From Variovorax paradoxus EPS (GTDB lineage Bacteria; Pseudomonadota; Gammaproteobacteria; Burkholderiales; Burkholderiaceae_C), in assembly GCF_000184745.1 (NCBI RefSeq), contig NC_014931.1, positions 3,348,001-3,412,000 on the forward strand: a stretch of 64,000 nucleotides of DNA, in the 5' to 3' direction. The notes under the pieces were generated by a model that worked only from the letters and a program-made list of their open reading frames with translations, did not search any database and had not been told where the DNA came from. Numbering within the stretch: position 1 is the first letter of the stretch; every line of letters begins with the position of its first letter. A program made the position numbers and the translations under genes. Positions 7,166-16,083 of this stretch are shown piece by piece.

Positions 7166-8616
7166 GCGCACCCCCCGCGACTTCGACGACCTCGACAACG
7201 CCCCCCGTTAATCCAACGACCTCCGCAACCGGCCCGAGCGGCCTCAAGGGCGTGCCCGTGTCGCCCGTCGGCGCGGCGCGTCCGCTGTGGAAGGTGTTTC
7301 TCTTCTTCCTCGCGCCGATGTTGCTCAGCAACATCCTGCAGTCGCTCTCGGGCACGCTCAACAACGTCTACGTCGGCCAGATGCTCGGCGTGGGCGCGCT
7401 GGCGGCGGTGTCGAGCTTCTTTCCGGTGATGTTCTTCTTCATCGCCTTCATCATCGGCCTGGGCGCGGGCGCCTCGGTCCTCATCGGCCAGGCCTGGGGC
7501 GCGCGCGACGCGACCAAGGCCAAGGCGGTGGCCGGCACCACGCTCACCGTCGGCGTGCTGATGGGCTTGGTGATCGCGGTGTTCGGCGGCGCCTTCACCA
7601 CGCCGATGCTGGCCGCGCTGGGCACGCCGCCCGACGTGCTGGCCGACTCGACGCGCTACGCCCGCATCATGCTGATCGCGATGCCCGGCGTGTTCGTGTT
7701 CCTGCTCGCGACCGCCATGCTGCGCGGCGTGGGCGACACCGTCACGCCGCTGCTCACGCTGGTGATCTCGACCCTGATCGGCCTCGTGGTCACGCCCGCG
7801 CTCATCCGCGGCTGGGGTGGCCTGCCGCAGATGGGCGTGGCCAGCGGCGCTTGGGCCTCGGTGCTGTCGTTCGTGGTGGCGACCACCTGGCTGGGCTTTC
7901 GGCTGCGCCAGAAAAAGAGCCCGCTCGCGCCCGATGCGGAGTTCTTCCGGTATCTGCGCATCCAGCCGCAATTGCTGAAGGCGGTGCTGCGCATCGGCGT
8001 GCCCACGGGCGTGCAGATGATCGTGGTGGCGCTGGCCGAAGTGGTGCTGCTGTCGATGGTCAACAGCTACGGCTCGAATGCCACGGCCGCTTACGGCGCG
8101 GTGAACCAGGTGGTGGCGTACGTGCAGTTCCCGGCCATTTCGATCGCCATTGCCGCGTCGATCCTCGGTGCGCAGGCCATCGGCGCGGGCCGTGCCGACC
8201 GGCTGGGCGCGATCACCAAGACGGCGCTCCTGATGAACCTCGTGCTGACCGGCGGCCTCGTGCTGCTGGGCTATTTGTTCTCGCGGCCGCTCATGGGCTT
8301 TTTCATCACCAGCGAGCCGGTGATCGAGATCGCGCAGACGCTCTTGCACATCATGCTGTGGAGCCTGGTGATCTTCGGCATGGCCGCGGCCACGTCGGGC
8401 GTCATGCGGGCCAGCGGCTCGGTGCTGGTGCCGACGGTGATCTCCATCGTCTGCATCCTGGGCGTCGAGGTGCCGGTGGCCTGGTTCATGAGCCACCGCA
8501 TCGGGCTGGACGGCATCTGGATCGCCTACCCCGTGACCTTCGGCGCGATGCTGCTGCTGCAGACCGCGTACTACCAGCTGGTGTGGCGCAAGAAGGCGAT
8601 CCGCACGCTGGTGTGA
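7162..8616 (+). CDS. MATE family multidrug/metabolite exporter
   Basis: A 484-residue inner-membrane protein with about twelve transmembrane segments after a 35-residue Thr/Pro-rich cytoplasmic leader. The first MATE repeat starts at LFFLAPMLLSNILQSLSGTLNNVYVGQMLG; the second starts at about residue 275 (RIGVPTGVQMIVVALAEVVLLSMVN). Conserved GLGAGASVLIGQAWGAR and the later IAIAASILGAQAIGAGR match each other as the two halves do in this family. MATE proteins export cationic drugs or metabolites using Na+ or H+. Translational coupling to DUF2239 is visible (ATGA). The C-terminus is complete and the gene converges with the VOC gene at 8635, leaving 18 bases between stops. Confidence 0.92.
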   Translation: MSAPPATSTTSTTPPVNPTTSATGPSGLKGVPVSPVGAARPLWKVFLFFLAPMLLSNILQSLSGTLNNVYVGQMLGVGALAAVSSFFPVMFFFIAFIIGLGAGASVLIGQAWGARDATKAKAVAGTTLTVGVLMGLVIAVFGGAFTTPMLAALGTPPDVLADSTRYARIMLIAMPGVFVFLLATAMLRGVGDTVTPLLTLVISTLIGLVVTPALIRGWGGLPQMGVASGAWASVLSFVVATTWLGFRLRQKKSPLAPDAEFFRYLRIQPQLLKAVLRIGVPTGVQMIVVALAEVVLLSMVNSYGSNATAAYGAVNQVVAYVQFPAISIAIAASILGAQAIGAGRADRLGAITKTALLMNLVLTGGLVLLGYLFSRPLMGFFITSEPVIEIAQTLLHIMLWSLVIFGMAAATSGVMRASGSVLVPTVISIVCILGVEVPVAWFMSHRIGLDGIWIAYPVTFGAMLLLQTAYYQLVWRKKAIRTLV

Positions 8617-8634
8617 GCTGAGCGGGGGCCGGAC

Positions 8635-9114
8635 TCAACGGCCCTCGTAGGCCTTCTGCACCGTCGCGAGATCGAGCTTGGTCATCTCCATCATCGCCCG
8701 CATCGCGCGGCCGGCCTTCTCGGGGTCCTTGTCCTGGAACATGCGTGTCATGGCCTGGGGTGCCACCTGCCACGAGACGCCGTAGCGGTCGGTGAGCCAG
8801 CCGCACTTCACGGGCTTGCCGCCGCCTTCGAGCAGCTTGTCCCAGTAGTGATCGACCTCGGCCTGCGTCTCGCAGGGCACGTAGAGCGACAAGGCCGGGG
8901 TGAACTTGTAGTCGGGGCCGCCGTTGAGAATCATGAATTCCTGGCCGAAGAGCTCGAAGGTGGCGGTCAGCAGGCTGCCGTCCTTGGGGCCGGGGCCGTT
9001 GGCGGGCCAGTGCAGCCGGTCGGTCACGCGGGAGTTCGGAAAGATGCCGGCGTAGAAATTGATCACCTCTTCGCCGTTGCCGTCGAACCAGAGGCAGGGA
9101 ACGATCTTTTGCAT
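8635..9114 (-). CDS. VOC family / PhnB-like protein
   Basis: A 159-residue protein starting at ATG 9114, eight bases after AAAGGAGA; an upstream in-frame extension to 9180 has no such site. The sequence IVPCLWFDGNGEEVINFYAGIFPNSRV, the central ELFGQEFMILNGGP and the C-terminal KCGWLTDRYGVSWQVAPQ are the signatures of the PhnB-like subgroup, often mislabelled 3-demethylubiquinone methyltransferase. It has the betaalphabetabetabeta modules of glyoxalase/bleomycin-resistance proteins, normally as a dimer with or without a bound metal. Substrate unknown. It stands alone between two convergent neighbours and no regulator is adjacent. Confidence 0.88.
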   Translation of the reverse strand: MQKIVPCLWFDGNGEEVINFYAGIFPNSRVTDRLHWPANGPGPKDGSLLTATFELFGQEFMILNGGPDYKFTPALSLYVPCETQAEVDHYWDKLLEGGGKPVKCGWLTDRYGVSWQVAPQAMTRMFQDKDPEKAGRAMRAMMEMTKLDLATVQKAYEGR

Positions 9115-9261
9115 GGGTCTCCTTTGCTTGGATGATGAACCTGAGAGTTCAGTATCAAAGCCGGGGCGGATCGTTGTCAACCCGCGCGGTTCCTGTCAAA
9201 AAGACGTTCCCATGCGCCCTCGGGCTCCGTCGAGAAGCGCGCCGAGAGGGGCCCCCGTCGG

Positions 9262-11706
9262 CTACCAGCGGTAAGTGGCGGTCGCCACCGCGGTACGCGG
9301 ATAGCCGTAGTAGCAGGCGACGTACCCGCAGTTCGCGAAGTAGGTCTTGTTGGTCAGGTTGCGCAGGTTGAGCGCCAGGCTCCAGCGGTCGATGTCGTAG
9401 CCGATCATGGCGTCGAACACGGTCACCGCCGGCACCTTGGTCGGCGCGGTGGATTCGCCGTCGCCGTAGTTCGCGCCGGTGTAGCGCGCGCCCAGGCCGA
9501 GCTTCACGCCGTTGGCGAAGCGGTAGTCGGCCCACACCGAGAAACGGTGGCGCGGCACCGCGGTGGCCTGCTTGCCGATCTCCTTCTCATTGGCGCTGGC
9601 CGTGACGATCGCGCGCGGCGTGTAAGCGTACGAGGCGGTGAAGTTCAGGCGCGGCACCAGCTCGGCGGTGGCCTCCAGTTCCAGGCCGCGCACAGAGATC
9701 TCGCCGGTCTGCTTGGGCACGAACTCCGCGTCGTAGCTGATGTAGTTGTTGCGCTTCAGGTCGAAGATGGCGGCGCTGTAGAGCGCCTTGCTGCCCGGCG
9801 GCTGGTAGCGCACGCCGGCTTCGTATTGCTTTCCGCCCTCGGGCTTGAACGGGTTGCCCGACACCGGATCGATGGTGGCGGTCGGCGCGAACGATTCGGT
9901 GTAGCTCAGGTACGGCGCCCAGCCGCTCGGGTGCAGGTAGACCAGGCCCGCGCGGCTGGTGAACTTGTGGTCGCGCATGCGCTGGTTCGAGCCGTCGAGG
10001 CGGCTGAAGACGGTGCTCTCGGCGTCGTCGTAGCGCCCGCCCAGGGTCAGCGACCAGCGCTCGCCCCACTTGATCTGGTCCTGCAGGTAGAGACCGGTCT
10101 GGTTCAGCCGGGTGATGCCGTCGAAGTACGGCGCCGGGATGTCGTACGCGCCGCCATGGACCGGCGCGTAGATGTTCAGCGCCGGAGCGCTGCCGCCGCT
10201 GAAGGTGACCTGGTCGATGCGGGTGCGCTGGTAGTCCAGCCCCACCAGCAGCTTGTGCTGCACGTCGCCGGTGCGGAAGTCGGCCTGCAGCTGGTTGTCG
10301 AGCGCGACGGCGCCGATGTTCTCGCGGCTGCCGAACACGCTGCGCGTGAGCTGCGTGAAGTTGGCGGGATCGGTCGCAACGTCGGGATTCAGGGTCTCGA
10401 AGCCCGAGGCCTGCACGCCGCGGTAGTCGAGCTTCTGCGCGGCGTAGCGCGCGTTCTGCCGCACGGTGAAGGTCTCGTTGATGCGATGCTCGAACTGGTA
10501 GCCGACCATCTGCTGGTCCTGGTTGAACCGGTCGAAGCCGGGCTCACCGATGAACAGTTTCGACGGGATGTAGCTGCCGATCGCGGTGGGCTCGAGCGAG
10601 CCGACCGTGGGTCGTGCGCGCGTGTAGACGCCGCTGCGCGTGCGCGTGAACTGCGACAGCAGCGTGAGGCTGGTGTCCGCCGAGGGCTTCCAGGTCAGCG
10701 AGGGCGCGATGTAGCTGTGGTCGTCGGCTTCCTTGCCGGCGGGCAGTTGCGCATCGCGCAGCACGCCGGTGATGCGGTAGAGCAGCTTGCCGTCGGCATC
10801 GAGCTGGCCCGCGAAGTCGCCCGCGATCTGGCGCCGGGCGTTGTCCCCGAGCTGCACCTGCAGTTCGCGCACCGGTTCGGCCGTGGGCCGCTTGCTGACC
10901 ACGTTGACCACTCCGCCCGGCCCGCTCATGCCGTACAGCACCGACGAAGGCCCGCGCAGCAGTTCGATGCGCTCGGCGCCGTAGTTCTCGGTGCGCCACA
11001 CGCCCCAGGTGCCGTTGTTGCGCAGCGGAAGGCCGTCGAGGTAGAAACCCGGCGAATAGGCGTCGAAGCCGCGCAGCGAGATCCAGTCGTAGCGCGAGTC
11101 CGCGCCGTAGGTGGTGGTCGACACGCCCGGCGTGTAGCCCAGCGCGTCCTTGAGGTTGGTGGCGCCGATGGCCTCGATGCGGTCGGCCGTGATCACCGAG
11201 ATCGACTGCGGCGTCTCGATGATCGGCGTGTCGGTCTTGGTGCCGGTGGCGCTGCGCCGGGCCACGTAGCCCTGCACGCGGCCCGTGGCGCTTTCCTCTC
11301 CATCGGCCACCACCGTGACCGCCGGGAGCGTCGAGCTGCCCGATGCCCCGGTGGCAGCAGGTGCTGCCGGAGCGGTCTTGACCACAGCCGCATTGCCTTC
11401 CATCGCGGCCACCAGCCCGCTGCCGGCTAGCAGACGGTCGAGCGCCGCGCGCGGCGTCAGGCTGCCGGAGATGGCGGGCGCGGTCTTGCCGGCCACCAGG
11501 CTTTGCTGCACCACCAGCTGGATGCGCGTCTGCCGGGCCCAGTCGTTCAGGGCCTCGGCCAGCGGCTGGGCGGCAATGCGGATCTGCTGCGGTGCGCCCT
11601 GGCCTTCCTGACCCCCTTGGGTCTGCGCGCGCAGCGGCGCACTCGCCAGGGCGAGCGCAACGGCCAGCGCCAGCGGTGCCGGCGTCGTCTTCATCAAGCG
11701 GTTCAT
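9262..11706 (-). CDS. TonB-dependent siderophore receptor with STN signalling domain
   Basis: A 814-residue outer-membrane receptor, start ATG 11706 (MNRLMKTTPAPLALA, a signal peptide ending near LRAQ). Residues about 40-115 form a secretin/TonB short N-terminal (STN) domain (IRIAAQPLAEALNDWARQTR, ISGSLTPRAALDRLLAGSGL), the signal transducer that contacts a FecR-type anti-sigma protein. The plug domain follows (TPIIETPQSISVITADRIEA; LRGPSSVLYGMSGPGGVVNVVSKRP), and the 22-strand barrel ends in the aromatic TATYRW needed for outer-membrane insertion. It is the FoxA/FpvA type of the ferric-siderophore receptor class. Its gene lies 116 bases after fecR and downstream of fecI, so ligand binding should switch on its own synthesis. 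The siderophore is not deducible. Confidence 0.93.
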   Translation of the reverse strand: MNRLMKTTPAPLALAVALALASAPLRAQTQGGQEGQGAPQQIRIAAQPLAEALNDWARQTRIQLVVQQSLVAGKTAPAISGSLTPRAALDRLLAGSGLVAAMEGNAAVVKTAPAAPAATGASGSSTLPAVTVVADGEESATGRVQGYVARRSATGTKTDTPIIETPQSISVITADRIEAIGATNLKDALGYTPGVSTTTYGADSRYDWISLRGFDAYSPGFYLDGLPLRNNGTWGVWRTENYGAERIELLRGPSSVLYGMSGPGGVVNVVSKRPTAEPVRELQVQLGDNARRQIAGDFAGQLDADGKLLYRITGVLRDAQLPAGKEADDHSYIAPSLTWKPSADTSLTLLSQFTRTRSGVYTRARPTVGSLEPTAIGSYIPSKLFIGEPGFDRFNQDQQMVGYQFEHRINETFTVRQNARYAAQKLDYRGVQASGFETLNPDVATDPANFTQLTRSVFGSRENIGAVALDNQLQADFRTGDVQHKLLVGLDYQRTRIDQVTFSGGSAPALNIYAPVHGGAYDIPAPYFDGITRLNQTGLYLQDQIKWGERWSLTLGGRYDDAESTVFSRLDGSNQRMRDHKFTSRAGLVYLHPSGWAPYLSYTESFAPTATIDPVSGNPFKPEGGKQYEAGVRYQPPGSKALYSAAIFDLKRNNYISYDAEFVPKQTGEISVRGLELEATAELVPRLNFTASYAYTPRAIVTASANEKEIGKQATAVPRHRFSVWADYRFANGVKLGLGARYTGANYGDGESTAPTKVPAVTVFDAMIGYDIDRWSLALNLRNLTNKTYFANCGYVACYYGYPRTAVATATYRW

Positions 11707-11822
11707 CAACGTCTTCCAGGTAGGTGAATACAAATGGTTCCTATCTGGCTGACGCACGAACCGCCGGAAATACCGTATCCCCAACGAAATATTTTTTGCT
11801 TCGAGGCTTCGGAGCCCACCGG

Positions 11823-12878
11823 TCAGGGCGCGGCGACGATCTCGGCGACCGGTCCGTCGCCCCGGAGCCGCACGGGCAACGCGCTCGGCAGCGCGCGCCG
11901 CAGCGTGCGGGCGTCCCGCGGGTCGAAGGTGCCGCTCAGGCGCAGCGCGGCCACGGCAGGGTCGCGCACCACGAGGCCGGTGCTGCCGTAGCGCTCGAGT
12001 TCGGCCAGCGCGCGCGCCAGGGGCGTGTCGACAAAGCTCAGCCGGTGCTCGCGCCAGGGCGCGATGCCGTCACCCGGGATGGCCGACACGGCCGCCAGCG
12101 CGCCCTCTGCATCGCTGTGCACCTGCTGGCCGGCGGTGAGGAAGACGGCGCCCTGCGGCTCGGTACCCGAAGCGGATCCCGCCCAGCTTCCGTCGGATGC
12201 CCGGTCCATCCGCGCGACCCGCACCCTGCCCTGCTCCACCGACACGCGCGCACCCTCTGCGCCCGCCATGGTCGGCGTGTAGCGCACCGCAAACCGGGTG
12301 CCGACCACCCGAACCTGCAACGGCCCCGCCAGCACATCGAAGGGACGCTTCGCGTCCGACTGCACCGCGAAGACGGCCTGCCCGTCGATCAGCCGGACCT
12401 CACGCCGCTGGCGAAAGTAGCGCACCTCCAGCCGCGTGGCGGTGTCCAGCCGCAGCACGCTGCCATCGGGCAGCGGCACCTCGAGCTGCTGCCCGCGCTG
12501 GGTGGCGAAAGCCTGCGCGAACACGGGCTGGGCCTGCTGATGGCTCCATCCCAGATAGCTGCCGCCGGCGACCACGCCCGCCGCGGCCAGCGCCAGCGCG
12601 GGCTTCAGGAACCCGCGCCGCGTGGAAGCGACAACCTGGCTTCCCGCGAAGCCCTCGCGCCAGCCCGCGACGGTCCCCGGCGCAATCGCGTCGAAGGCCT
12701 GCCAACGCGATTCCCACTGGCGGTAGGCATCGGCGTGCTTCGGGTCCGCGTCGATCCAGTCCTGGAAAAGACGCTCGTCGCGCGAATTCCAGTTCGCGCT
12801 CCGGCGATGGACGAACCAGTCGATCACCTCCTCGCGCAGGCGCAATGCTTCTTCGGACGGTGGCAGCGATGGGGTCAT
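11823..12878 (-). CDS. fecR: FecR family anti-sigma/signal-transducing protein
   Basis: A 351-residue protein starting at ATG 12878 with a GGAG-type ribosome-binding site. The N-terminal cytoplasmic part (residues 1-75; VIDWFVHRRSANWNSRDE, DADPKHADAYRQWE) is the DUF4880 segment that contacts the sigma factor. A single membrane segment sits at about 88-108 (LKPALALAAAGVVAGGSYLG), followed by the periplasmic FecR domain (LPDGSVLRLDTATRLEVRY, FDVLAGPLQVRVVGTRFAVRY). The C-terminal SLSFVDTPLARALAELERYG part reaches towards the receptor's STN domain. It relays occupancy of the TonB receptor coded downstream to the FecI-type sigma factor coded upstream. The gene order sigma-fecR-receptor is the standard one. 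Confidence 0.93.
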   Translation of the reverse strand: MTPSLPPSEEALRLREEVIDWFVHRRSANWNSRDERLFQDWIDADPKHADAYRQWESRWQAFDAIAPGTVAGWREGFAGSQVVASTRRGFLKPALALAAAGVVAGGSYLGWSHQQAQPVFAQAFATQRGQQLEVPLPDGSVLRLDTATRLEVRYFRQRREVRLIDGQAVFAVQSDAKRPFDVLAGPLQVRVVGTRFAVRYTPTMAGAEGARVSVEQGRVRVARMDRASDGSWAGSASGTEPQGAVFLTAGQQVHSDAEGALAAVSAIPGDGIAPWREHRLSFVDTPLARALAELERYGSTGLVVRDPAVAALRLSGTFDPRDARTLRRALPSALPVRLRGDGPVAEIVAAP

Positions 12879-12996
12879 GGCTCGGGGAGCTCTCCTGGGG
12901 AAGTAGACGCGCGAGCGGTGCAAAACCCTGTAGCGGGCATCGTGGGTGCACCGCGTCGCTCGCGCGTTCGCTCCTCTTGTGTTGGTGGTTTGCGTT

Positions 12997-13512
12997 TCAT
13001 CGCGGTGCCCCGTTCACTTCGTCCAGGCATGTCCAGCAGGCCTGCATCGCGATGCGCAACTGCATCTCGACCGTGCGCACGGAAATGCCCATGCGCTCGG
13101 CGACCTCGGCATACGACAGCCCATCGAACTTGTAGAGCACGAAGGCTTCGCGGCAGCGCGGCGGCAGCCTGTCGATGGTGGCGACCATGGCCGCCAGCCC
13201 TTGGCCGGAAGACAGGATGGTGTCGGGTTCGAATGTCGAAGGGCCGATGCAATCGTCGAGCTCAACCGCGCCCTCTTCCGAAGAACCGGGCCCGTCGAAA
13301 TCGGCACGCACGCCGGTGCGGCGGTGGTGGTCGGTGACGAGGTTGCGGGCCGTGCGGTAGAGCAGCGCACGCGGGTCGCGCACCACGCTGCCGGTGCGCT
13401 GCGCCTCGTACACGCGCACGTAGCTTTCCTGCGCCAGGTCGGCCGCGGTGGCGCGGTCGGACACCTTTCGGGAAAGAAAGCTCAGCAGTTCGCGGTAATA
13501 GCGTTCGAACAC
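12997..13512 (-). CDS. fecI: FecI-like ECF sigma factor
   Basis: A 171-residue ECF sigma factor. Region 2 is seen in RATAADLAQESYVRVYEA and LLYRTARNLVTDHHRR; region 4 in IDRLPPRCREAFVLYKFDGLSYAEVAERMGISVRTVEMQL. The most upstream usable start is a GTG at 13512 (VFERYYREL); an in-frame stop lies about 60 bases before it, and no ATG in frame is available, so either this GTG is used or the true start is one of the first codons. It should direct RNA polymerase to the receptor promoter when FecR releases it. A six-base-arm hairpin with an AAAA loop at 13523-13538 lies just before the start and could affect translation. No convincing Fur box was found upstream. Confidence 0.9.
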   Translation of the reverse strand: MFERYYRELLSFLSRKVSDRATAADLAQESYVRVYEAQRTGSVVRDPRALLYRTARNLVTDHHRRTGVRADFDGPGSSEEGAVELDDCIGPSTFEPDTILSSGQGLAAMVATIDRLPPRCREAFVLYKFDGLSYAEVAERMGISVRTVEMQLRIAMQACWTCLDEVNGAPR

Positions 13513-13836
13513 AGGCGCAGCACGACCGAAAACGGTCGGTCGAAGTCCAGGTGCAGGTTGGCTTCGACATGGCGTGGCTTACCTGAGGCGATTCAGAAAA
13601 CGGGAGGCGCCGATTATCACGCCTCGCCGTGGCAGTCCAGGTAGGAGTGCACGCCGGCGGCGTCGGCAGTGCAGTTTTCAAGGCAGCTCACCTGCTCCAA
13701 GGGTAGGCATTCCGCTTGCCGGACGGGGCGCGCGCTGGCTACCCCTCCTCCTGCGCCCATGTGGCCCACGAGAACAGCAGGTCGTGCAGCGGCACGGCCT
13801 CGGGCTCTTCGATTGGTTGTGTGATGAACGGAACGA
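13513..13836. other. Non-coding gap upstream of fecI
   Basis: This 324-base stretch separates fecI from the end of the dehydrogenase gene. Apart from the small CGACCG-AAAA-CGGTCG dyad at 13523-13538 I see no gene, terminator with a T run or recognisable Fur site. A short open stretch on the minus strand ending at 13739 has protein-like residues but no plausible start. Confidence 0.5.
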
Positions 13837-14829
13837 TCAGCCGAAGGCTTTCCGCCAGCGCCAGGCCTCGGCCGCGTTGACGGCGCCCTTCGGCATCCGC
13901 CCCTGGAACAGCTCGCCCAACTGGCCCACCGTTTCCATCGCCTGATGCTCGACAGCCGGCGGCGTGAGTCCGCCGATGTGCGGCGTCGCGATCACGCGCG
14001 GATGCGCAGCCACGCGCGGCGAGGGCATCTGGTCGGGCGCGCGGCCGACGTCGAGCGCGCAGCCGGCGATGGTGCCGGCGTCGAGCGCGGTGAGGAGCGC
14101 GTCCTCGTCCACGAGGTCGCCGCGCGAGGCATTGATGAAGAAGGCTTGCGGCCGCATCGCGGCGAAGGCGGCGGCGTTCATCAGGTTCTCGGTGGCCTCG
14201 GTGGCGGGCGCGAGACAGACCACGAAGTCGCACCGCGCGAGCAGCGCATCGAGCGCGACCTGTTCGAGCCCGGGGCGTTCGATCGACGCATGCGGGTCGT
14301 ACACAACGATGTGCATGCCCAGCGCCAGCGCCACGTCGCACAGGTAACGACTGATCTGCCCGTACCCGATCACGCCCAGCGTGCTGCCGCGCAGCTCGCG
14401 CCCCATCGCCGGCACCACCGGCTGGCCCGCGTGATACAGCGCCGTCGAGGCGCTGATGTGGCGCCCCAGGTCGATCATCGCGCCCACGATCCACTCCGAC
14501 ACCGACGCGATGAACCCCGCGCTTGCCTGCGTCACCAGCACGCCGTGCCGGCTGGCCGAGGCCACGTCGATGTTGCGGATGTCGATCGCGCAGCGGACGA
14601 AGGCCTTCAGGTCGGGCAGCGCGGCGAACAGCGCCTCGTCGCCCACCGTCTGACGATACGAAATGATGGCGTCGCAGCCTTGCGCGAGCCCGGCGAGTTC
14701 GCCAGAGGAGAGTTCATGGTCCGTCGGGTTGAAGCGCACCTGCGCAATGGCCTGCAACGCGGCGATGGCACGGTCGCCGAAATAAGGGGCGAGCTTGCTC
14801 TGCGGATGGCTGACGAAAACCGTGGTCAT
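13837..14829 (-). CDS. D-2-hydroxyacid dehydrogenase family protein
   Basis: A 330-residue cytoplasmic NAD(P)-dependent dehydrogenase. The Rossmann motif GVIGYGQISRYLCDVALALG is at about 153-172, NASRGDLVDEDALL supplies the catalytic Arg and TPHIGG the catalytic His. The usual DVFExEP segment, which carries the catalytic Glu, reads DVGRAPDQMPSP and has no glutamate, so the active site may be altered. The gene starts 15 bases after the LacI-type regulator gene on the same strand, so the two are likely one transcript and the regulator probably controls a sugar-acid or hydroxyacid pathway. No transporter is adjacent. Substrate cannot be assigned from the sequence. Confidence 0.87.
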   Translation of the reverse strand: MTTVFVSHPQSKLAPYFGDRAIAALQAIAQVRFNPTDHELSSGELAGLAQGCDAIISYRQTVGDEALFAALPDLKAFVRCAIDIRNIDVASASRHGVLVTQASAGFIASVSEWIVGAMIDLGRHISASTALYHAGQPVVPAMGRELRGSTLGVIGYGQISRYLCDVALALGMHIVVYDPHASIERPGLEQVALDALLARCDFVVCLAPATEATENLMNAAAFAAMRPQAFFINASRGDLVDEDALLTALDAGTIAGCALDVGRAPDQMPSPRVAAHPRVIATPHIGGLTPPAVEHQAMETVGQLGELFQGRMPKGAVNAAEAWRWRKAFG

Positions 14830-14844
14830 GAAAAAGGAACCTTG

Positions 14845-15885
14845 CTAGGCACGCGGCGGCACCACCGAGTCGCGCGCCACCAGCGTGGGCGCGAAGACGA
14901 ACTCCTGCGTCGGAAGCGACGCATCGGCCAGCCGGCTCATCACCCGCTCGACCATCACCTGCGCCATCTCGGGCACCGGAACGCGCACCGAGGTCATCGC
15001 GGGGTACATGAGCGTGGAGAGAAACACGTTGTCGATTCCCATGACCGACACGTCCTCCGGCACCGAGAGGCCTTCGTCGCGAAACCCAGCCATCAGGCCG
15101 AAGGCCAGCAGATCGTTCACGCCGATCACGCCGGTGGGGCGATCGGGCGATTTCGCGAGCAGGCGAGCCTGCATGCGGCCCAGCTCGCTCATCATCGAAT
15201 CGCCGTATTCGTCGACCGGCAGGCTCTCGACGACCTGCGCGCTGCCTTCCAGGCCCGCGCTCTTCGCTGCGGCGAGAAACCCCCTGATCTTCTCGTTCCG
15301 GCTCATCGTGCGGCCGGAGGGCGTGACAAAAGCCAGCCGCCGATGGCCTTGTTCGATCAGGTGCGAGGTGGCGATGCGCAGCGACTCGAAGTTGTCGACC
15401 GTCACGTGATCGATGACGGAGGGCACCCCCGGCGTGGCGCGGCGGTCGTAGCTCACCGCCACCAGCCCACGCTCGGCGGCGGCTTCCACGTGCTGCTCGT
15501 CGACCATCGACGAGATGATGATCACGCCGCGCACGCCGTGCGCCATCAGGTCCTCGAAGAAATGCTTTTCCTTCTCGGCGTCGCGGTAGGTGTTGCCGAT
15601 CATGATGCGGAAGCCGTAGCGCCCCTGTGCCATCGCCTCGATCTCGCGCGCGATGAAGCCGTACATCGGGTTGGCCATCGACGGCACCAGAACGCCGAGC
15701 AAGGGCGTGTGGCCCGTCTTGAGCTGCCGCGCCGAGGTGTTGGGCCGGTACTTGAGGTCGCGGATCGCTGCCTCGACGCGGGCCAGCGTCTCGGCGGCCA
15801 TGCGTTCGCTGCGCCCGTTCAGCACGTTCGACACGGTGCTGGTCGACACGCCCGCCCTCCGGGCCACATCGGTGATTCTGCTCAC
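14845..15885 (-). CDS. LacI family transcriptional regulator
   Basis: A 346-residue regulator starting at GTG 15885 (VSRITDVARRAGVSTSTVS), five bases after GGAAGGATTCC; a longer in-frame reading upstream has no family resemblance and is rejected. The helix-turn-helix occupies residues 3-25 and the hinge helix follows at RPNTSARQLKTGHT. The sugar-binding-protein-like core then starts at LLGVLVPSMANPMYGFIAREIE. Core motifs GVIIISSMVD, HRRLAFVTPSGR, GVIGVNDLLAFGLMAG and VSVMGIDNVFLSTLMYP are those of effector-binding LacI/PurR proteins. It precedes a 2-hydroxyacid dehydrogenase by 15 bases and probably regulates that operon, including itself. I found no unambiguous LacI-type palindrome upstream. 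Confidence 0.92.
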   Translation of the reverse strand: MSRITDVARRAGVSTSTVSNVLNGRSERMAAETLARVEAAIRDLKYRPNTSARQLKTGHTPLLGVLVPSMANPMYGFIAREIEAMAQGRYGFRIMIGNTYRDAEKEKHFFEDLMAHGVRGVIIISSMVDEQHVEAAAERGLVAVSYDRRATPGVPSVIDHVTVDNFESLRIATSHLIEQGHRRLAFVTPSGRTMSRNEKIRGFLAAAKSAGLEGSAQVVESLPVDEYGDSMMSELGRMQARLLAKSPDRPTGVIGVNDLLAFGLMAGFRDEGLSVPEDVSVMGIDNVFLSTLMYPAMTSVRVPVPEMAQVMVERVMSRLADASLPTQEFVFAPTLVARDSVVPPRA

Positions 15886-16083
15886 GGAATCCTTCCAGTT
15901 TTCATCGTCGCAAGCCCATGCGCGTCGGCCGCCAGGTGGAGAACGCCGGCACGGGCACCAGAACCACGAGGGTAACGAACAAAATGGCCGGGTGCCTCGA
16001 CATCGGCCGGACGCTGCCTTTCGCCCCCCGGGTGCCGGATGGCTGCGAAGGCAGAATGGAAAAAACCATCGGACGGATGCCCC

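Noticed and set aside
9547..11430. Long plus-strand frame opposite the TonB receptor
   Set aside because: Same cause: GC-rich third positions keep the antisense frame open; the residues are Arg/Val/Ala-rich without motifs.
11707..11822. A FecI-dependent or Fur-controlled promoter before the receptor gene
   Set aside because: An AT-rich patch and a GGGGAT...CGTC-like pair can be seen on the minus strand, but neither fits a consensus well enough to annotate.
13739..13836. Minus-strand peptide ending PLHDLLFSWATWAQEEG that looked like a gene end
   Set aside because: No start codon with ribosome-binding site, no homology recognised, and it continues into an antisense shadow of the dehydrogenase gene.
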